Shown in pieces: positions 1 through 10,878 of a stretch of DNA of 64,000 bases (position 1 is the stretch's first letter; each line of letters opens with the position of its first letter). The DNA is from Corylus avellana (taxonomy: Eukaryota; Streptophyta; Magnoliopsida; Fagales; Betulaceae), in contig NC_081544.1 in NCBI RefSeq assembly GCF_901000735.1, positions 15,701,394 to 15,765,393 of the forward strand, written 5' to 3'. The notes beneath the pieces were generated by a model. That model saw only the letters and a list, made by a program, of their open reading frames with translations, was not told the DNA's origin and made no database searches. The translations under genes were made by a program, and so were the position numbers.

Positions 1-677
1 TCCTCAACATCTTTCCCAAACCAAAGCAATCAAGAGGACACTGGATGTTTGTGAATCTAAGCCCATTCTAGATGTGAAGTTTTGTGCTACCTCCTTGGAA
101 TCCAAGGTTGATTTTGTGCGTGCCATTTTTGGATTGCAAGCCGCAAGAGCCAAAATCACATGAAGAAAAAGCCCAACAGAGAGATCGATGCCGGCATCAA
201 CAGAGAGAGATCGAGAATAGAGAGGGAGAAGAAGGAGAAAAGAAGAAGAAGAAGAAGAAGCCCAACGTACAGAGAGATCAATGTTGGTGTCAACAAAGGA
301 GATCGAGAAAAGAGAGGGAGAAGAAGGAGAAAAGAGGAAGAAGAAGAAGAAGAAGAAGAAGAAGAAGAATGAGGAGAAGAAGAAGGAGATCTGGATTTGA
401 TCGACATTAAAATGAAAATAAAAATAAAAATGAAAATGAAAATGAAATGTAAAAAATGAAAAAAGAAATCAATAAATAAGTGGGAAAAACAATATATATA
501 TATAATAAATTAGTGATGGTTTTTTTAAAAACCATCACTAATTAGTGACAGTTTTGCCTAAACCGACACATTTTCCCATTTTCCTACCTTTGTTTAGTTA
601 CCTTTCGGAATCGTCACTACAAAAGTAGTGACGGGTTTTAGCCCTAAACCATCACTAAACCTCTATTTTTTTGTATT
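1..677. mobile_element. Probable CACTA-type DNA transposon end (partial)
   Basis: The stretch ends at TTTTTTTGTATTG, one base from the reverse complement of the usual CACTACAAAAAAA terminus. It is preceded by short subterminal repeats in both orientations: AGTGATGG, CCATCACTAA, CGTCACTAC and GTAGTGACGG, between about 510 and 660. Beyond 677 the sequence abruptly becomes the gag-like ORF of a minus-strand LTR element, so this is an insertion in that ORF. The other end lies outside the window and no transposase is visible. It could instead be another TIR element with the same subterminal style. Confidence 0.35.
201..395. repeat. Purine-rich (GAA/GAG)n tract
   Basis: A low-complexity purine run dominated by GAA, GAG and AGA on the plus strand. 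It contains two similar blocks (about 201-260 and 300-395), each starting with a GAGATCGA-like word, which suggests a local duplication. The arginine/lysine-rich ORFs read from it are composition artefacts. Confidence 0.8.
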
Positions 678-680
678 GGT

Positions 681-1594
681 GGTTTCCCCATTTCCAGTTT
701 GCATCTCAGGAGTGGAGTCCAATAAGGAATCAGCTTGCTCAAGTAACTTGTCAAGGTCTAGGTCACATCCAAATTGAGCAAAGCACTTTTCTATTGGGTC
801 CTCCAGACTTGGCTCATCAACAGTTTCCTCAATAATTTCCTCTCTCCCAATTATGGTGGTGGCTTGGACATGCTCATGATAAGGATTGCTGATGTCGTCC
901 TCATCAATCATGTATTGCCCTCTCGCCATCTCCTAACTTTGAAGCTCCTCTTCCTTGATTTTGTTGAGCTCAGCAACTAGATGATCAATTTGACCTTCCA
1001 ACCTTGCAATTGCTTGAGTGTTGTCCATGGTGACATTCTTGAGTTCTTGAATGGCTTGGTTATCAACCATGGTTGAGTTCTTAAGCTCTTGTATGCACTA
1101 GTTGGCTGTTTGCCTGAATGCATTGAGTGCGTCTTCCAATGATAATTCTTGTGGCACGGGACTCATGGCTGACTAGTTAGTTACATGAATTCCTTGAGAG
1201 AGTCTTCTAGCGAAGATTGTTGAGGAAGATAGTCATACGATGAAGGAATGGAAGATGGATTATCGAACTGCGAATATTCAGGATGGTGCAGTTCATCGAC
1301 TTGGGGAGCATAATTTCCCGTAGCATGAGCTTGCCACGAGAAATCAGAATGGTTGCTCCAGCTTGGGGTGTAGAAATTGGAATTTGATTCAGACCCTGGA
1401 CTGGAGAAATTTGTATTCATCTGCTCATATGAAAAATTGGACAATTGTCCCCAAGATGGACAATTACTAGAACTATGATACGGATTGGAGCAGTATGAAC
1501 ATGGTCCATATGGGTGTAAATTCTGAGGGTAGTTGGTAGGAGTTGGCATCCTACCACTATGAGAAACATAAAAATTACGGAACGGAAAATTCAT
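681..1594 (-). pseudogene. gag-like ORF of a non-autonomous LTR element (broken)
   Basis: The minus-strand frame starts at the ATG at 1594-1592. Near residues 32-46 it has a zinc-knuckle-like C-x2-C-x4-H-x5-C pattern (CSYCSNPYHSSSNC) in a Ser/Asn/Pro-rich region. A predicted coiled coil follows, with repeated IQELKN and LEGQIDHLVAELN words, then an acidic tail with FxQFGxDLDLDKLLEQ. An in-frame stop follows codon 137 and more stops follow near 1100 and 930. The 3' part is cut by the insertion ending at 677. The same ORF recurs at 55686-55224 and 53880-52942. It resembles Gag in layout, but no capsid domain is recognised, so the function is inferred. Confidence 0.6.
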
Positions 1595-1774
1595 GTTTCA
1601 CTCTCACTCTTTAAACAAAACACACTTCCACATGAAACATTAACCAATTTTTTTTTTTTTTTTTTTTTTTTTAAGAAATAAAATAAACAAAATGAAAACT
1701 GACACAGAAACACAAAACTAAACAAAAATACCAAAAATTAAAAACAAAAAACTCAAAAACTCACAAAACAGACC

Positions 1775-2140
1775 AAACATAAGTTTGGCAAAATTTCAGG
1801 GACTGTTTTGGTCCAATCTGCAGAGGTGTGCTCGAGCGCAGGTTAGGTGGGATCGAGCGCAGTTGCGCTGATACATCAATGATGCTGCCTATTGCGTGCG
1901 TGTGCTTGAGCTTGCGCAAGAAGTGATCGAGCATAGATGCACGGGATCCTCTGCTGAGATGTTGTTTACTGCGCTGGTGTGCTCGAGCGTAAGTGACTTG
2001 CGCTCTAACGTACATCAGCCTTGTGTGTGAGCGCGAGTTGGACTAGATCGAGCGCAGGCGCGCTCCTTCTTGTTGACTTCGAGCAAAAGTGCTCTCGAGC
2101 ATGAGTCGAGTGCGCTCGAGTGTATTGGCAGGGGCTGGTT
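1775..2140 (-). repeat. CpG-rich GATCGAGCGCA motif cluster in element leader
   Basis: Between the primer-binding site and the gag-like ORF there are many copies of a short motif in both orientations: CTCGAGCGCA, GATCGAGCGCA, TGCGCTCGAG, and decayed forms with TG or CA in place of CG. The surrounding sequence is very AT-rich, so the cluster stands out. Short ORFs here merely translate the motif. Confidence 0.75.
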
Positions 2141-2337
2141 CCTTCAGCAGAACTGCAACAGAATTGAAAATACACCACAAAACACTCTTCTCTTTTTTTT
2201 TATTAGATCAAAACACCGAAACAAATAAAAATAAAATAAAATGAAATTGCAAAAAGAAAATAAAAGAAAAATGCTAATTATAACTAGTAGAAAAATCAAA
2301 TTAATTCAAACAAAAATCAATTTCACAAATCAACAAC

Positions 2338-2355
2338 TCCTTAGCAACGGCGCCA
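2338..2355 (-). other. Primer-binding site, tRNA-Asp type
   Basis: Read on the minus strand this is TGGCGCCGTTGCTAAGGA. It matches the complement of the 3' end of plant tRNA-Asp (TGGCGCCGTTGCCGGGGA) at all but two positions. It lies six bases inside the LTR that ends at 2362, as in the other elements here, and sets the minus-strand orientation of this element. Confidence 0.85.
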
Positions 2356-2361
2356 AAAACT

Positions 2362-3517
2362 TGATGTGCAAATTATAATTATTCGCAAGTGCACAACTCG
2401 TGTGCAATAGAGCGTGTGCAAGTGCGAGGTCGACCCACAGGGAATTGCATTGCAAAAATCAATTTCTATCTAAATTAATCCTATTTTAACCTTGTTCCGA
2501 ATGATTTTGATTTTTGAATAAAATAAAACATAAAGACAAAGAAATAGACAAAAAAAAAAAAAATCAAAATATAAAATACTAAAGTTGCGGAATCCATACT
2601 CACCAATTCAAAACAATTCCATGCTCATCAATAAAATCTTAAGTTCGCATACATAAAATCCTATGTATGTTTTGCTATGCTTCACAAATCAATTAAATCA
2701 TCTAATGTATCCATCCTTTATACAAATCACAAAAGATATCCGGATAAAACCAAATCATCAATTGTATCCGTTGGACAGATCACAAATAGATATCCAATTT
2801 TCTTTTAATAAAGATCCAAGCAAATAATCACATAAAATTCTTTTAAATCATCACATGTATTTGGGAATCACAATAGATATCCAAGAGTAATATCAATAAT
2901 TGAACTAAAGCAAAACAATTGAGACCTTAAAAATCCAATAAATTAGAAAATATTTACTTACATGAAAGTGCATTCTTCATTGGTGAGGCTTCATCCTCAA
3001 CTAATTTAGCTCTACATGATTGAAAATAAATCTAAACCTAAGGAAAACTAAACTGAAATGGAGAAACACTATAAAGAATTTCGGACTTGTCACCAATTGC
3101 CTCTTCTTAAAGCTTCACATTATATTTATCGGCGCTTGAATGAGTTTTTGCGAGCGAGCTCGATTGCACACTAGGTGCGCTCGAGCGCAGTCGAGCGTGA
3201 GATTACTCCTGCAGCCCATGTGTGCTCACGCGTTGGTGTGAGTCTTGGCCGTGGGTGCGCTCGATCGCATGGCCAGTGCACTCGAGCGCACTAACGCATG
3301 TAGAAACCTTTGCTGCGCATTTGTGCTCACGCGATGTTGCTCCTTGGTGGCTTTCTTCCAAAATTCCATATTTTTCACTTTAAATGCGCAATTTTCCTTC
3401 AATAACCTAAAAACACTGAAAACATAATACTAACACAAAGCATTAGATTATGACACAACTAAAGGATTAACTAATGTAAATTAAGGGATCCAAATGTGTA
3501 ATATTTGGCACACATCA
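2362..3517 (-). mobile_element. 5' LTR of minus-strand LTR element (family II)
   Basis: On the minus strand it begins TGATGTGTGCCAAATATT and ends ...TTGCACATCA next to the primer-binding site, so it is a TG...CA LTR of 1,156 bp. It carries a GATCGAGCGCA-type cluster at about 3130-3330. The phrase about 'CATCACTGGTGAGG'-type sequence is replaced here by TGAGGCTTCATCCTCAAC near 2980, which recurs in the LTRs at 35142, 36406, 38620 and 56486. The internal region runs leftward to the window edge. Sequence after 3517 is unrelated flank. Confidence 0.85.
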
Positions 3518-5340
3518 ATTAACATGGTGCATTTTTATATAAGGATTATTTCAGTGTGCAACGACTGGTACTCTACAAGTTGACTTCAAGATTAGCGATT
3601 TTGACTATTCGAGTGCTGACCTATCATGTCCTTCCGTTCTGATGATTTCTGCCTTGGTGGCAACATGTGGCAACCCCACGTGCTTCTGATCTTTGCTGAA
3701 GGTGCATGAAATATTTTTGTGGGTTGGTAGGTGGCATTTAATGGGTAGGTAGTATTTAATAGGGTGGAATAAAATCCTACAAAATCCCATTATCCAAGGG
3801 ATGCTGAACAGCTACCTGCCAACCATTGTCTTTAAATCCCTTCAAATGCAACTTTGTGAAGTGCAACGGTTTGATGCATAGAAAGAAGTTCAATATCATT
3901 GGGACCGTCGGATTTGCAGAATCTTATCATAGACCATTTGATTAAAAGTTTGGGGATATTTATTCCAATCATGTATGCCTTCTCCCACATGCAATCACCA
4001 TAGTCCACCCAGATCAAACGATCCCACCTCAGCCATAAATATTTAGTGCCTTGATCAACGTCCAAGATTAACCCACGTGTACCCTTGTTAAGCAGGTGCA
4101 CTACATGCTAGCATTTTTCTATTCCGTGAACGGCTACCTGCCATTTGATACTATCTTTAACCCAAGTCCCACTTCGTAAATTGCATTTTCTGATATAAAT
4201 ATTTTTTGACTTTTTGGGAGAAGTTCATTACCATCCGGATTGTTGGATCTGCCATCACTCATCTAGGACCATTCAATTAAGATATGCATGGATCTTTTAT
4301 TCCATTCATGTGTGTCTGCTCCCACATGCAATCACTGTAGTCCACCCAGATCAAATGCTGCCACCTTGGCCATAAATAAGGGGTGCCTTGATCAATGTCC
4401 ACGATTAGCCCACTTGTACGGCTGTTGTGCAGGTGTGCTACATGCTAGCCTAGCATGCTTTAATGACTTCTCATGTCACTGAACGCTTCCCCATGCCTCG
4501 GCCAATGTGGTTTTATTTTCCATATTTTCTTTTCTTGTCATTTACTCCATTAAAATCGCACCCTCCAAGAGCTGCATGGTATCAACGTGTTTAGATCTAC
4601 ACCGTTGATTTTAGGCATCTTAGGTGATGGGAAAATAATCCTGTGCCCCAACATAATGCCGTAAGCCCACGGGTCCTCCTACATTTCAGACTTGATTAAC
4701 GGCTGTTGGAAAATCATAGAACACGTGTCCATAGATTCAAAGACGTCCCTGTGTAGAGGCCTCTTCAACCCCTCAACCCCTTGTTTGCGTCAGCCATTGT
4801 CTCCATTAAGCCATATCTCCCCTAGTACGCCGTATACGCCTACTTCCTTTATCCTCGAGCCCTGAGCCACGAGCGTCTGCTGATACCATCAATACCTACA
4901 TCTTCCAACTAGAGCCATAGTACTCTCTGCATTCGATTTGATAGGTGAATAGTTCCATCCCATTGTTATAAGCTTCGTTCAGTAGAAGGTCATGAGTAGA
5001 TGCTGCAACCCATCCAAGAGGATAGATGTGGATCTTTGGGATCCAGTAGCAGCTCTTCTAGTCCGATTGTTACGGCATTTTTTCAGAAGCAGCTACATAC
5101 TCATTCCTGTTCTGTATCTACGGGGACAGGCACTCCTCCAAGGACACGCTCTTGGAAGGTCCGGCTTGTACTCGTTCTCACTCTCCGTGAAAAAGCATAT
5201 ATATATGTCACCCATAATCGCCAAAAGGCGTAAGGTATATTTCATATCTACCTCGCACATGTCCATTACATTGTTTGATTTTGGTGTGGATGAGTTTATT
5301 TTGTACTATATAATGGTTTGTTTTCAAATATATACACATA
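3518..5340. other. Flanking DNA with a diverged tandem duplication, no gene recognised
   Basis: No supported gene. Two diverged copies of a segment of about 330 bp lie head to tail, about 3800-4125 and 4130-4460. Shared words include GCTACCTGCCA, CCCACATGCAATCAC, AGTCCACCCAGATCAAA, GCCATAAATA and CTACATGCTAGC. The ORFs here are short and do not match each other across the duplication, which argues against coding. The remainder up to 5340 shows nothing I recognise. Confidence 0.6.
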
Positions 5341-6437
5341 GATAGAAAACATCGAAGGCGATGACCCATCACTTTGGTCTCTTGACTTTGAAAACTTCTT
5401 TGTCCAAATATTGGTTGAGCTCGTCAATACCGGGAGAATAGTGAATGGGTTAGTCCATGTGAACCTGTGGTCCCCTACTGTGTCCCAACTTTCCCACATG
5501 ACTAGACTGACCTATACTGCTGCCTAGTGTCAAACAAAGTTTTCGCGTCCTAAGATGAACCACCCTGAGTTTTCTAATTTCCTCAATCACATAACTGGGT
5601 TCGGTTGGGACCTAATTGCAAACACCGTTCATGGGACAAAAACTCAGTGGTAGCAGTATCTTAATGTAAAATTCATCAAACCCTACCCCTTTTATTTGCA
5701 CATTATGCAGATTTGTAAGACGTATAGGTAACCCATAGTTTTTTCTTTTTTTGGCTATTATGTCTTAGATCATCAACTTCGCTAGGCGATTCCGAATGAA
5801 GGGTTGCCCCAACTATGAAATGTTGGGGCTTATTTTCAATCTCTCAACATCCACTGGGGTTCTTCGGAATTCCTCCTCTAGGACGCCACCTAATAGTGAC
5901 AAATATGAAGAGTTAAATGATGCACTATTGCAATTTGGAATGCATGTCAGTCAAGGGGGCCAGATAGGTGCTAGTAATGGTGACGGGGATGTTGGTGTTG
6001 ATGTGGGTGGTTGTAGTAATGGGGGCGACAAATCTGGTCCCTCTAATAGGGGTGTTGTAACTAGGGGGTAATGGGCGTGGCAAGCTTCTTGTGGATCATT
6101 CTGGTCCCAGCTCAAAATTTAAGAGGAAGGGAAAGGAAAAGGTGAAAGAGTCATCTTCTATTGACTCCCTTTGAAGTGATGCCCTCAAGGAATCGAAGTA
6201 TCTCGTTTGAAGGAGTCGCTGAAGGAAGATCAGTGGCGAATGAGTGGCGAAGAAGTGAGTGCCGGTGGTGCAAGTAGTAATGGTGCATCATTTTCCAATA
6301 CCGTGAGTAGGGCCATAAGCATGTTGGACGAGATTGCCCCTAACCTTGATGATGAGAGGTACCCGAAGGCCTTTGAGCTTCTTAGGGATGAGATCATCCA
6401 CAATGGTTTTATTGCATTGGCTCCTTCAAGGAAATAG
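5341..6437 (+). pseudogene. Myb/SANT-like DNA-binding domain (Myb_DNA-bind_3 type) pseudogene
   Basis: Conceptual translation of 5370-5660 resembles the plant Myb/SANT-like domain found in PIF/Harbinger-associated and L10-interacting MYB proteins. It keeps a DF..FVQILVELVN segment and then a W-x6-GFGWD-like segment. A probable intron follows (about 5728-5765). The second exon has the diagnostic CPNYEMLGLIFN segment (about 5803-5840), a Gly/Asp-rich linker, a basic KRKGKEKVK patch and a C-terminal helix region (DEIAPNLDDERYPKAFELL, about 6320-6380). Stops at 5525-5527 and 5651-5653, and frame changes after 6070 and 6165, break it. No functional first exon is seen upstream. Family assignment is from recognised phrases, not a search. 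Confidence 0.6.
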
Positions 6438-7302
6438 GCCTGTCTTGCCTCACTTTAAATTCTCCTTGCACGGGTTGGACTGACTGTGTTTGCTTGCATC
6501 TTGACTACTTTGTCCTATGTTGGATTGTTTCTTCAATGCCCTTGGTGGCATTTGTTGTTTTTCAACAAGTATGGCAATGGATTGTTTTTATTATGTTATT
6601 GTATTTTAATTTCCATGAACAGTGATTGTAATATTTTATGGTTATGCAACTGGCAGTTTATGAGTGGCATTATGGCAACTTTCCAGTATGATTTAATATA
6701 TATTTTTGATTCTACAACTTCCATTTCTCATGTGTTTATTTTAATTATTTTGTTAATGCTTCAATGGTAGTGATTATGGTAATTTGTTAGACTACTTAAA
6801 CACCCACGTCATATGCATTTATTTCCTTTCTAATAAATTTTGATAAAGAAAAGCAAAAATTCGGTTTCTGTTGACAACACCCATAACAATGTTTCTATTT
6901 ATAAATTAATGCATGCCCATGTATAAAACTCTTCCATATATAAGACCAACAACCAGCCTTTTAAGTGGAAGGTTTGGAATGTTGGATAGCCAAAGGATGG
7001 ATTTTATTTACAATTGTATTTATTGGTATTTGATTTCCTTAACTATTAGTAGCAATTTTGTAGGCGAATTTAGGTTTGGAATGTTGGATAGTCAAAGGAT
7101 AGAATGCCCTACAAGAATGGTGTAGGTTCTAGGATGGATTTTATTTACTAGTGTATTTCTTGGCATTTGATTTTTGTATTTGTTGCTAGCAGATTTTTAG
7201 GCAAAATTATATTTGGAATGTTGGATAATCAAATTATAGGGAATGCCCTTTTTAAAGTAGGGCCCTTAAGTAAAGCATATGAACAATTTCCAAATAAATT
7301 GT
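6438..7302. repeat. AT-rich flank with degenerate tandem repeat
   Basis: No gene is supported. From about 6970 to 7250 a unit of roughly 100-130 bp recurs three times, marked by TTTGGAATGTTGGATAG at about 6973, 7075 and 7213. The intervening words GGATTTTATTTAC and TTGGTATTTGATTT are shared. The rest is AT-rich, with transcribed-strand T-runs resembling a 3' UTR or intergenic DNA. Confidence 0.6.
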
Positions 7303-7311
7303 TTTTGTAAG
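7303..7311. repeat. Left target-site duplication (TTTTTGTAA)
   Basis: This 9-bp copy directly precedes the GGGGAAACTTCAG terminus. An identical copy follows the right terminus at 10041-10049. Nine bases is the usual duplication length for Mutator-like elements. Confidence 0.9.
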
Positions 7312-7614
7312 GGGAAACTTCAGTAAGCCACCCCCGAACTTTTAGATGATTTGACAAACACCCCCTGTACTTCAAACTCTCTCACTTTATCCCCCTGAAC
7401 TTTCAATTTCTATCATTTTTCCCCCCTCTATTAGTTTTCACCGTTAAACTGACATTTTGTGCCCATTATACTCTCATCTAAAACTACGTCGTTTTGGGCT
7501 TCAAAACTACATCACCATCCAGCCCAAAACGACGTCGTTTTGAGCATAATATTTATAAAAAAAGAAAAAAAAAGAAAAAAATAAATAAAAGAAAAGCAAA
7601 ATATTAAAAAAAAA

Positions 7615-7714
7615 NNNNNNNNNNNNNNNNNNNNNNNNNNNNNNNNNNNNNNNNNNNNNNNNNNNNNNNNNNNNNNNNNNNNNNNNNNNNNNNNNNNNNN
7701 NNNNNNNNNNNNNN
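7615..7714. other. Assembly gap (100 N)
   Basis: Exactly 100 N, the conventional length for a gap of unknown size. It lies inside the Mutator-like element in a poly-A/T-rich stretch, so the true length of the element is uncertain. Confidence 0.99.
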
Positions 7715-7813
7715 TGGCCATGGAGGTGGTTTGACCACGCCCAGATCGGCCAGGGAGTGGCTCCAGCCACCCTGATTTGGCCTTTTTTTTAAATTTTTTT
7801 TTTCTTTTTTTAA

Positions 7814-8217
7814 GGGAAAATTACAGTTTACCCCTCCAAAGTTGACAGTATTTTTCAATTCAAACACCAAATTTTCAATTTTTGCAATTCACTCCCACAA
7901 AGTTCTAATTTTTTTCAATTCGACCAATATTATCCCAAAATGAGAATATTGCCCATAATTTTTATTTTTTATGAAAAAATAAATAAATTTGGGTCTGCAA
8001 AAATGGCCAAATGGCCAAAGGGGTGTCGCGAATTTTGTTAAATTTTTTTTATAAAAAATAAAAAAATAAAAATTAGGGGCAATATGGGAATTTTTGGGTA
8101 CAATTGGTCAAATTGTAAAAATTTGAAACTTTGGGGGGGTGGATTGCAAAAATTGAAACTTTGATGTTCGAATTGAAAAACCCTGTCAACTTTAGAGGGG
8201 TAAATTGTAATTTTTCC
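7814..8217. mobile_element. MITE nested in the MULE
   Basis: A 404-bp element with inverted ends of about 36 bp. The left end begins GGGAAAATTACAGTTTACCC and the right end mirrors it as GGGGTAAATTGTAATTTTTCC, both followed inward by CAAAGTTGACAG-type sequence. TTTAA lies on both sides and may be the target duplication, although the flank is low complexity. It has no coding capacity. Confidence 0.7.
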
Positions 8218-8360
8218 TTTAAAAAAAAAAATTAATGCCTAAAACGACGTCGTTCTGGGCTGGGTGGGTGTTGTAGTTTTAGGGCACAAAATGACGTAGT
8301 TTTGGGGTGAGGGTTTAATGAGCATAAAAAGTCAAACCATTTGACTTTAACGTTGAAAAG

Positions 8361-9916
8361 TATTGTAGATGGGCCTCAAGCTTCAAGTTCAACGACCGAA
8401 TCATCCTTTAATTGAATAAATATTTAATTGAATTATCATGGTAATTAAGGTTATTATTTCATTACTTATTAATTTATTTATGCTAGATGCTACTTGCTAA
8501 TGTTTTCCAATTTCTGCACAGGTGGGGATTGGCATGAATTTCTTTGAAAATTTTGGTTGAAATGGGTTGTCTTGGTTAATTGAATTTTGATGAATTTTTT
8601 TTGGTTGATTGAAATGAACCTCAAGCTTAAGTTCAACCATCTTGGTTTTTTTTGTTGTTTGTAAGTTTATGAACTTGTTTGTGTTTTATTTTAATTCTAT
8701 GTTGTTTATAAGACTACAAGTGAAGTAATGATTTTGTTGTAATTTTATTATTATATTGTATGATGCGTAGATTTGTAGAAGGTGGCCAACAAGATTTTGG
8801 TATATAGCAATTTTTAAAGCTAAAATGGCCATGAAAAGGGGAAAAAAAAAACAAAAACAAAAAAAAAGGGTTCAAAATGAGCCAAAAAAATGATTAAAGT
8901 GAGCCCAAAATCGGGCCAAAATTGGCACGAAACAGGTCCAAAATTGGCCCAAAACTGGTCAAAAAAAAAGCCCAAAAAAAGCGGTTATCACAAAGCAGTT
9001 AACCGCCTAGGCGGTTAATCGCTATCCGGTTAGCGGAGACGGTTAGTAATTTTTACTAACCGCCTAGGCGGTTGCGGTTAGCGGTTTTAGCCACTAATCG
9101 CTAACCGCAACCGCTATTTCAGCCCTACTATTGTAGATGGGCCTCAAGCTTCAAGTTCAACGACCGAATCATCCTTTGATTGAATAAATATTTAATTGAA
9201 TTGTCATGATAATTAAGGTTATTATTTCATTACTTATTAATTTATTTATGCTAGATGCTACTTGCTAATATTTTCCAATTTCTGCACAGGTGGGGATTGG
9301 CATGAATTTCTTTGAAAATTTTGGTTGAAATGGGTTGTCTTGGTTAATTGAATTTTGATGAATTTTTTTTGGTTGATTGAAATGAACCTTAAGCTTAAGT
9401 TCAATCATCTTGGTTTTTTTTGTTGCTTGTAAGTTTATGAACTTGTTTGTGTTTTATTTTAATTCTATGTTGTGTATAAGACTACAAGTGAAGTAATGAT
9501 TTTGTTGTAATTTTATTATTATATTGTATGATGTGTAGATTTGTAGAAGGTGGCCAACAAGATTTTGGTATATAGCAATTGTTAAAGCTAAAATGGCCAT
9601 GAAAAGGGAAAAAAAAAAAAAAAAAAAAAAGCAAAATGAGCCAAAAAAATGATTAAAGTGAGCCCAAAATCGGGCCAAAATTGGCACAAAACAGGTTCAA
9701 AATTGGCCCAAAATCGGTCCAAATTTGGCCCAAAACCGGTAAAAAAAAAAGCCCAAAAAAGCGGTTATCACAAAGTGGTTAACCGCTAACCGTTTAACGG
9801 TTGTTAACCGCTATCCGGTTAGCGGAGGCAGTTAGTAATTTTTACTAACCGCCTAGGCGGTTGCGGTTAGCGGTTTTAGCCACTAACCGCTAACCGCAAC
9901 CGCTATTTCAGCCCTA
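8361..9916. repeat. 768-bp tandem duplication with palindromic core inside the MULE
   Basis: Both copies start at TATTGTAGATGGGCCTCAAG (8361 and 9129) and end in CGCTATTTCAGCCCTA. Each is an AT-rich half with TTAATTGAATTTTGATGAAT-type sequence, followed by a block rich in GGCCAAAA words. Each closes with a dense set of inverted CGGTTA/TAACCG words, including the perfect 16-bp palindrome AACCGCCTAGGCGGTT (9001-9016, 9058-9073 and about 9847). The second copy has lost the first of these palindromes by substitutions. Confidence 0.85.
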
Positions 9917-10040
9917 TTGAAAACTAACAGAAAGGTCCAAAGTGAGAGTTAACCAAAGTTCAGGGGGGTAAAGTGATAGAGTTTGAAGTAACCCTTTGTC
10001 AAATCGGCTAGAAGTTCAGGGGGCTTACTGAAGTTTCCCC

Positions 10041-10831
10041 TTTTTGTAAATTGTTTTGTTAAGATTCAATAGTTAGGGGCCTTATTATATTGGGATTGAG
10101 ATCCCCGACTATTCTTCAATAATTGCCCATGGATTTTTTTTGAAATCATGGCCACTCAATTTCATCCAACAGCCACTAACCCGCCACGTGTCCCATCAAA
10201 TATAAAATAATAAAATATTATTTAAAATTTTAAAAAAATAAATATAAAATAAAATAATNNNNNNNNNNNNNNNNNNNNNNNNNNNNNNNNNNNNNNNNNN
10301 NNNNNNNNNNNNNNNNNNNNNNNNNNNNNNNNNNNNNNNNNNNNNNNNNNNNNNNNNNNNNNNNNNNNNNNNNNNNNNNNNNNNNNNNNNNNNNNNNNNN
10401 NNNNNNNNNNNNNNNNNNNNNNNNNNNNNNNNNNNNNNNNNNNNNNNNNNNNNNNNNNNNNNNNNNNNNNNNNNNNNNNNNNNNNNNNNNNNNNNNNNNN
10501 NNNNNNNNNNNNNNNNNNNNNNNNNNNNNNNNNNNNNNNNNNNNNNNNNNNNNNNNNNNNNNNNNNNNNNNNNNNNNNNNNNNNNNNNNNNNNNNNNNNN
10601 NNNNNNNNNNNNNNNNNNNNNNNNNNNNNNNNNNNNNNNNNNNNATCTAAAGTGGATTCTTCTTAAAATCTGAAATATGAAGTGGATTTTTTTAAACAAC
10701 ATCTACTTCAAATTCACCATACAACGTATATATATACATAATCAACATTATTTTATAAAGACTAATTGAAATGTCAAGCATTATTTTCCTTAGAAGATAT
10801 GTTCTTATTAATGTTGTCAGCTTGCAAAAAG

Positions 10832-10878
<47 letters not shown>

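Larger units (their letters stand above)
7312..10040. mobile_element. Non-autonomous Mutator-like element (MULE)
   Basis: The termini are GGGGAAACTTCAGTAAGCC on the left and its inverted form on the right. Imperfect inverted repeats extend about 120 bp from each end, with shared words such as GATTTGACAAA, CTTCAAACTCT, CACTTTA and CCCCCTGAACTT. Perfect 9-bp duplications flank it. No transposase ORF is visible in about 2.7 kb, so it must be mobilised in trans, if at all. It contains a 100-N gap (7615-7714), a nested MITE (7814-8217) and a 768-bp tandem duplication. The TIR wording is common in plant genomes; the MULE class follows from the duplication length and long TIRs. Confidence 0.85.

Noticed and set aside
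84..410. Arg/Lys/Glu-rich ORFs in the GAA tract
   Set aside because: They exist in several frames of the same low-complexity purine run and have no domain; composition explains them.
1761..2015. Short ORFs with RSSA/DRAH-type peptides (also at 32397, 49494, 51792, 53970, 59658 and 61179)
   Set aside because: They translate the GATCGAGCGCA motif clusters. The peptides differ between copies and frames, so they are not conserved proteins.
4992..5345. 117-codon ORF upstream of the Myb/SANT-like remnant
   Set aside because: A competing frame overlaps it and no domain is recognisable; no splice arrangement links it convincingly to the pseudogene.
7507..7870. ORFs running through the N gap
   Set aside because: The open frame is produced by unknown bases.
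10196..10702. 168-codon ORF across the 386-N gap
   Set aside because: Almost entirely N; no evidence of coding.
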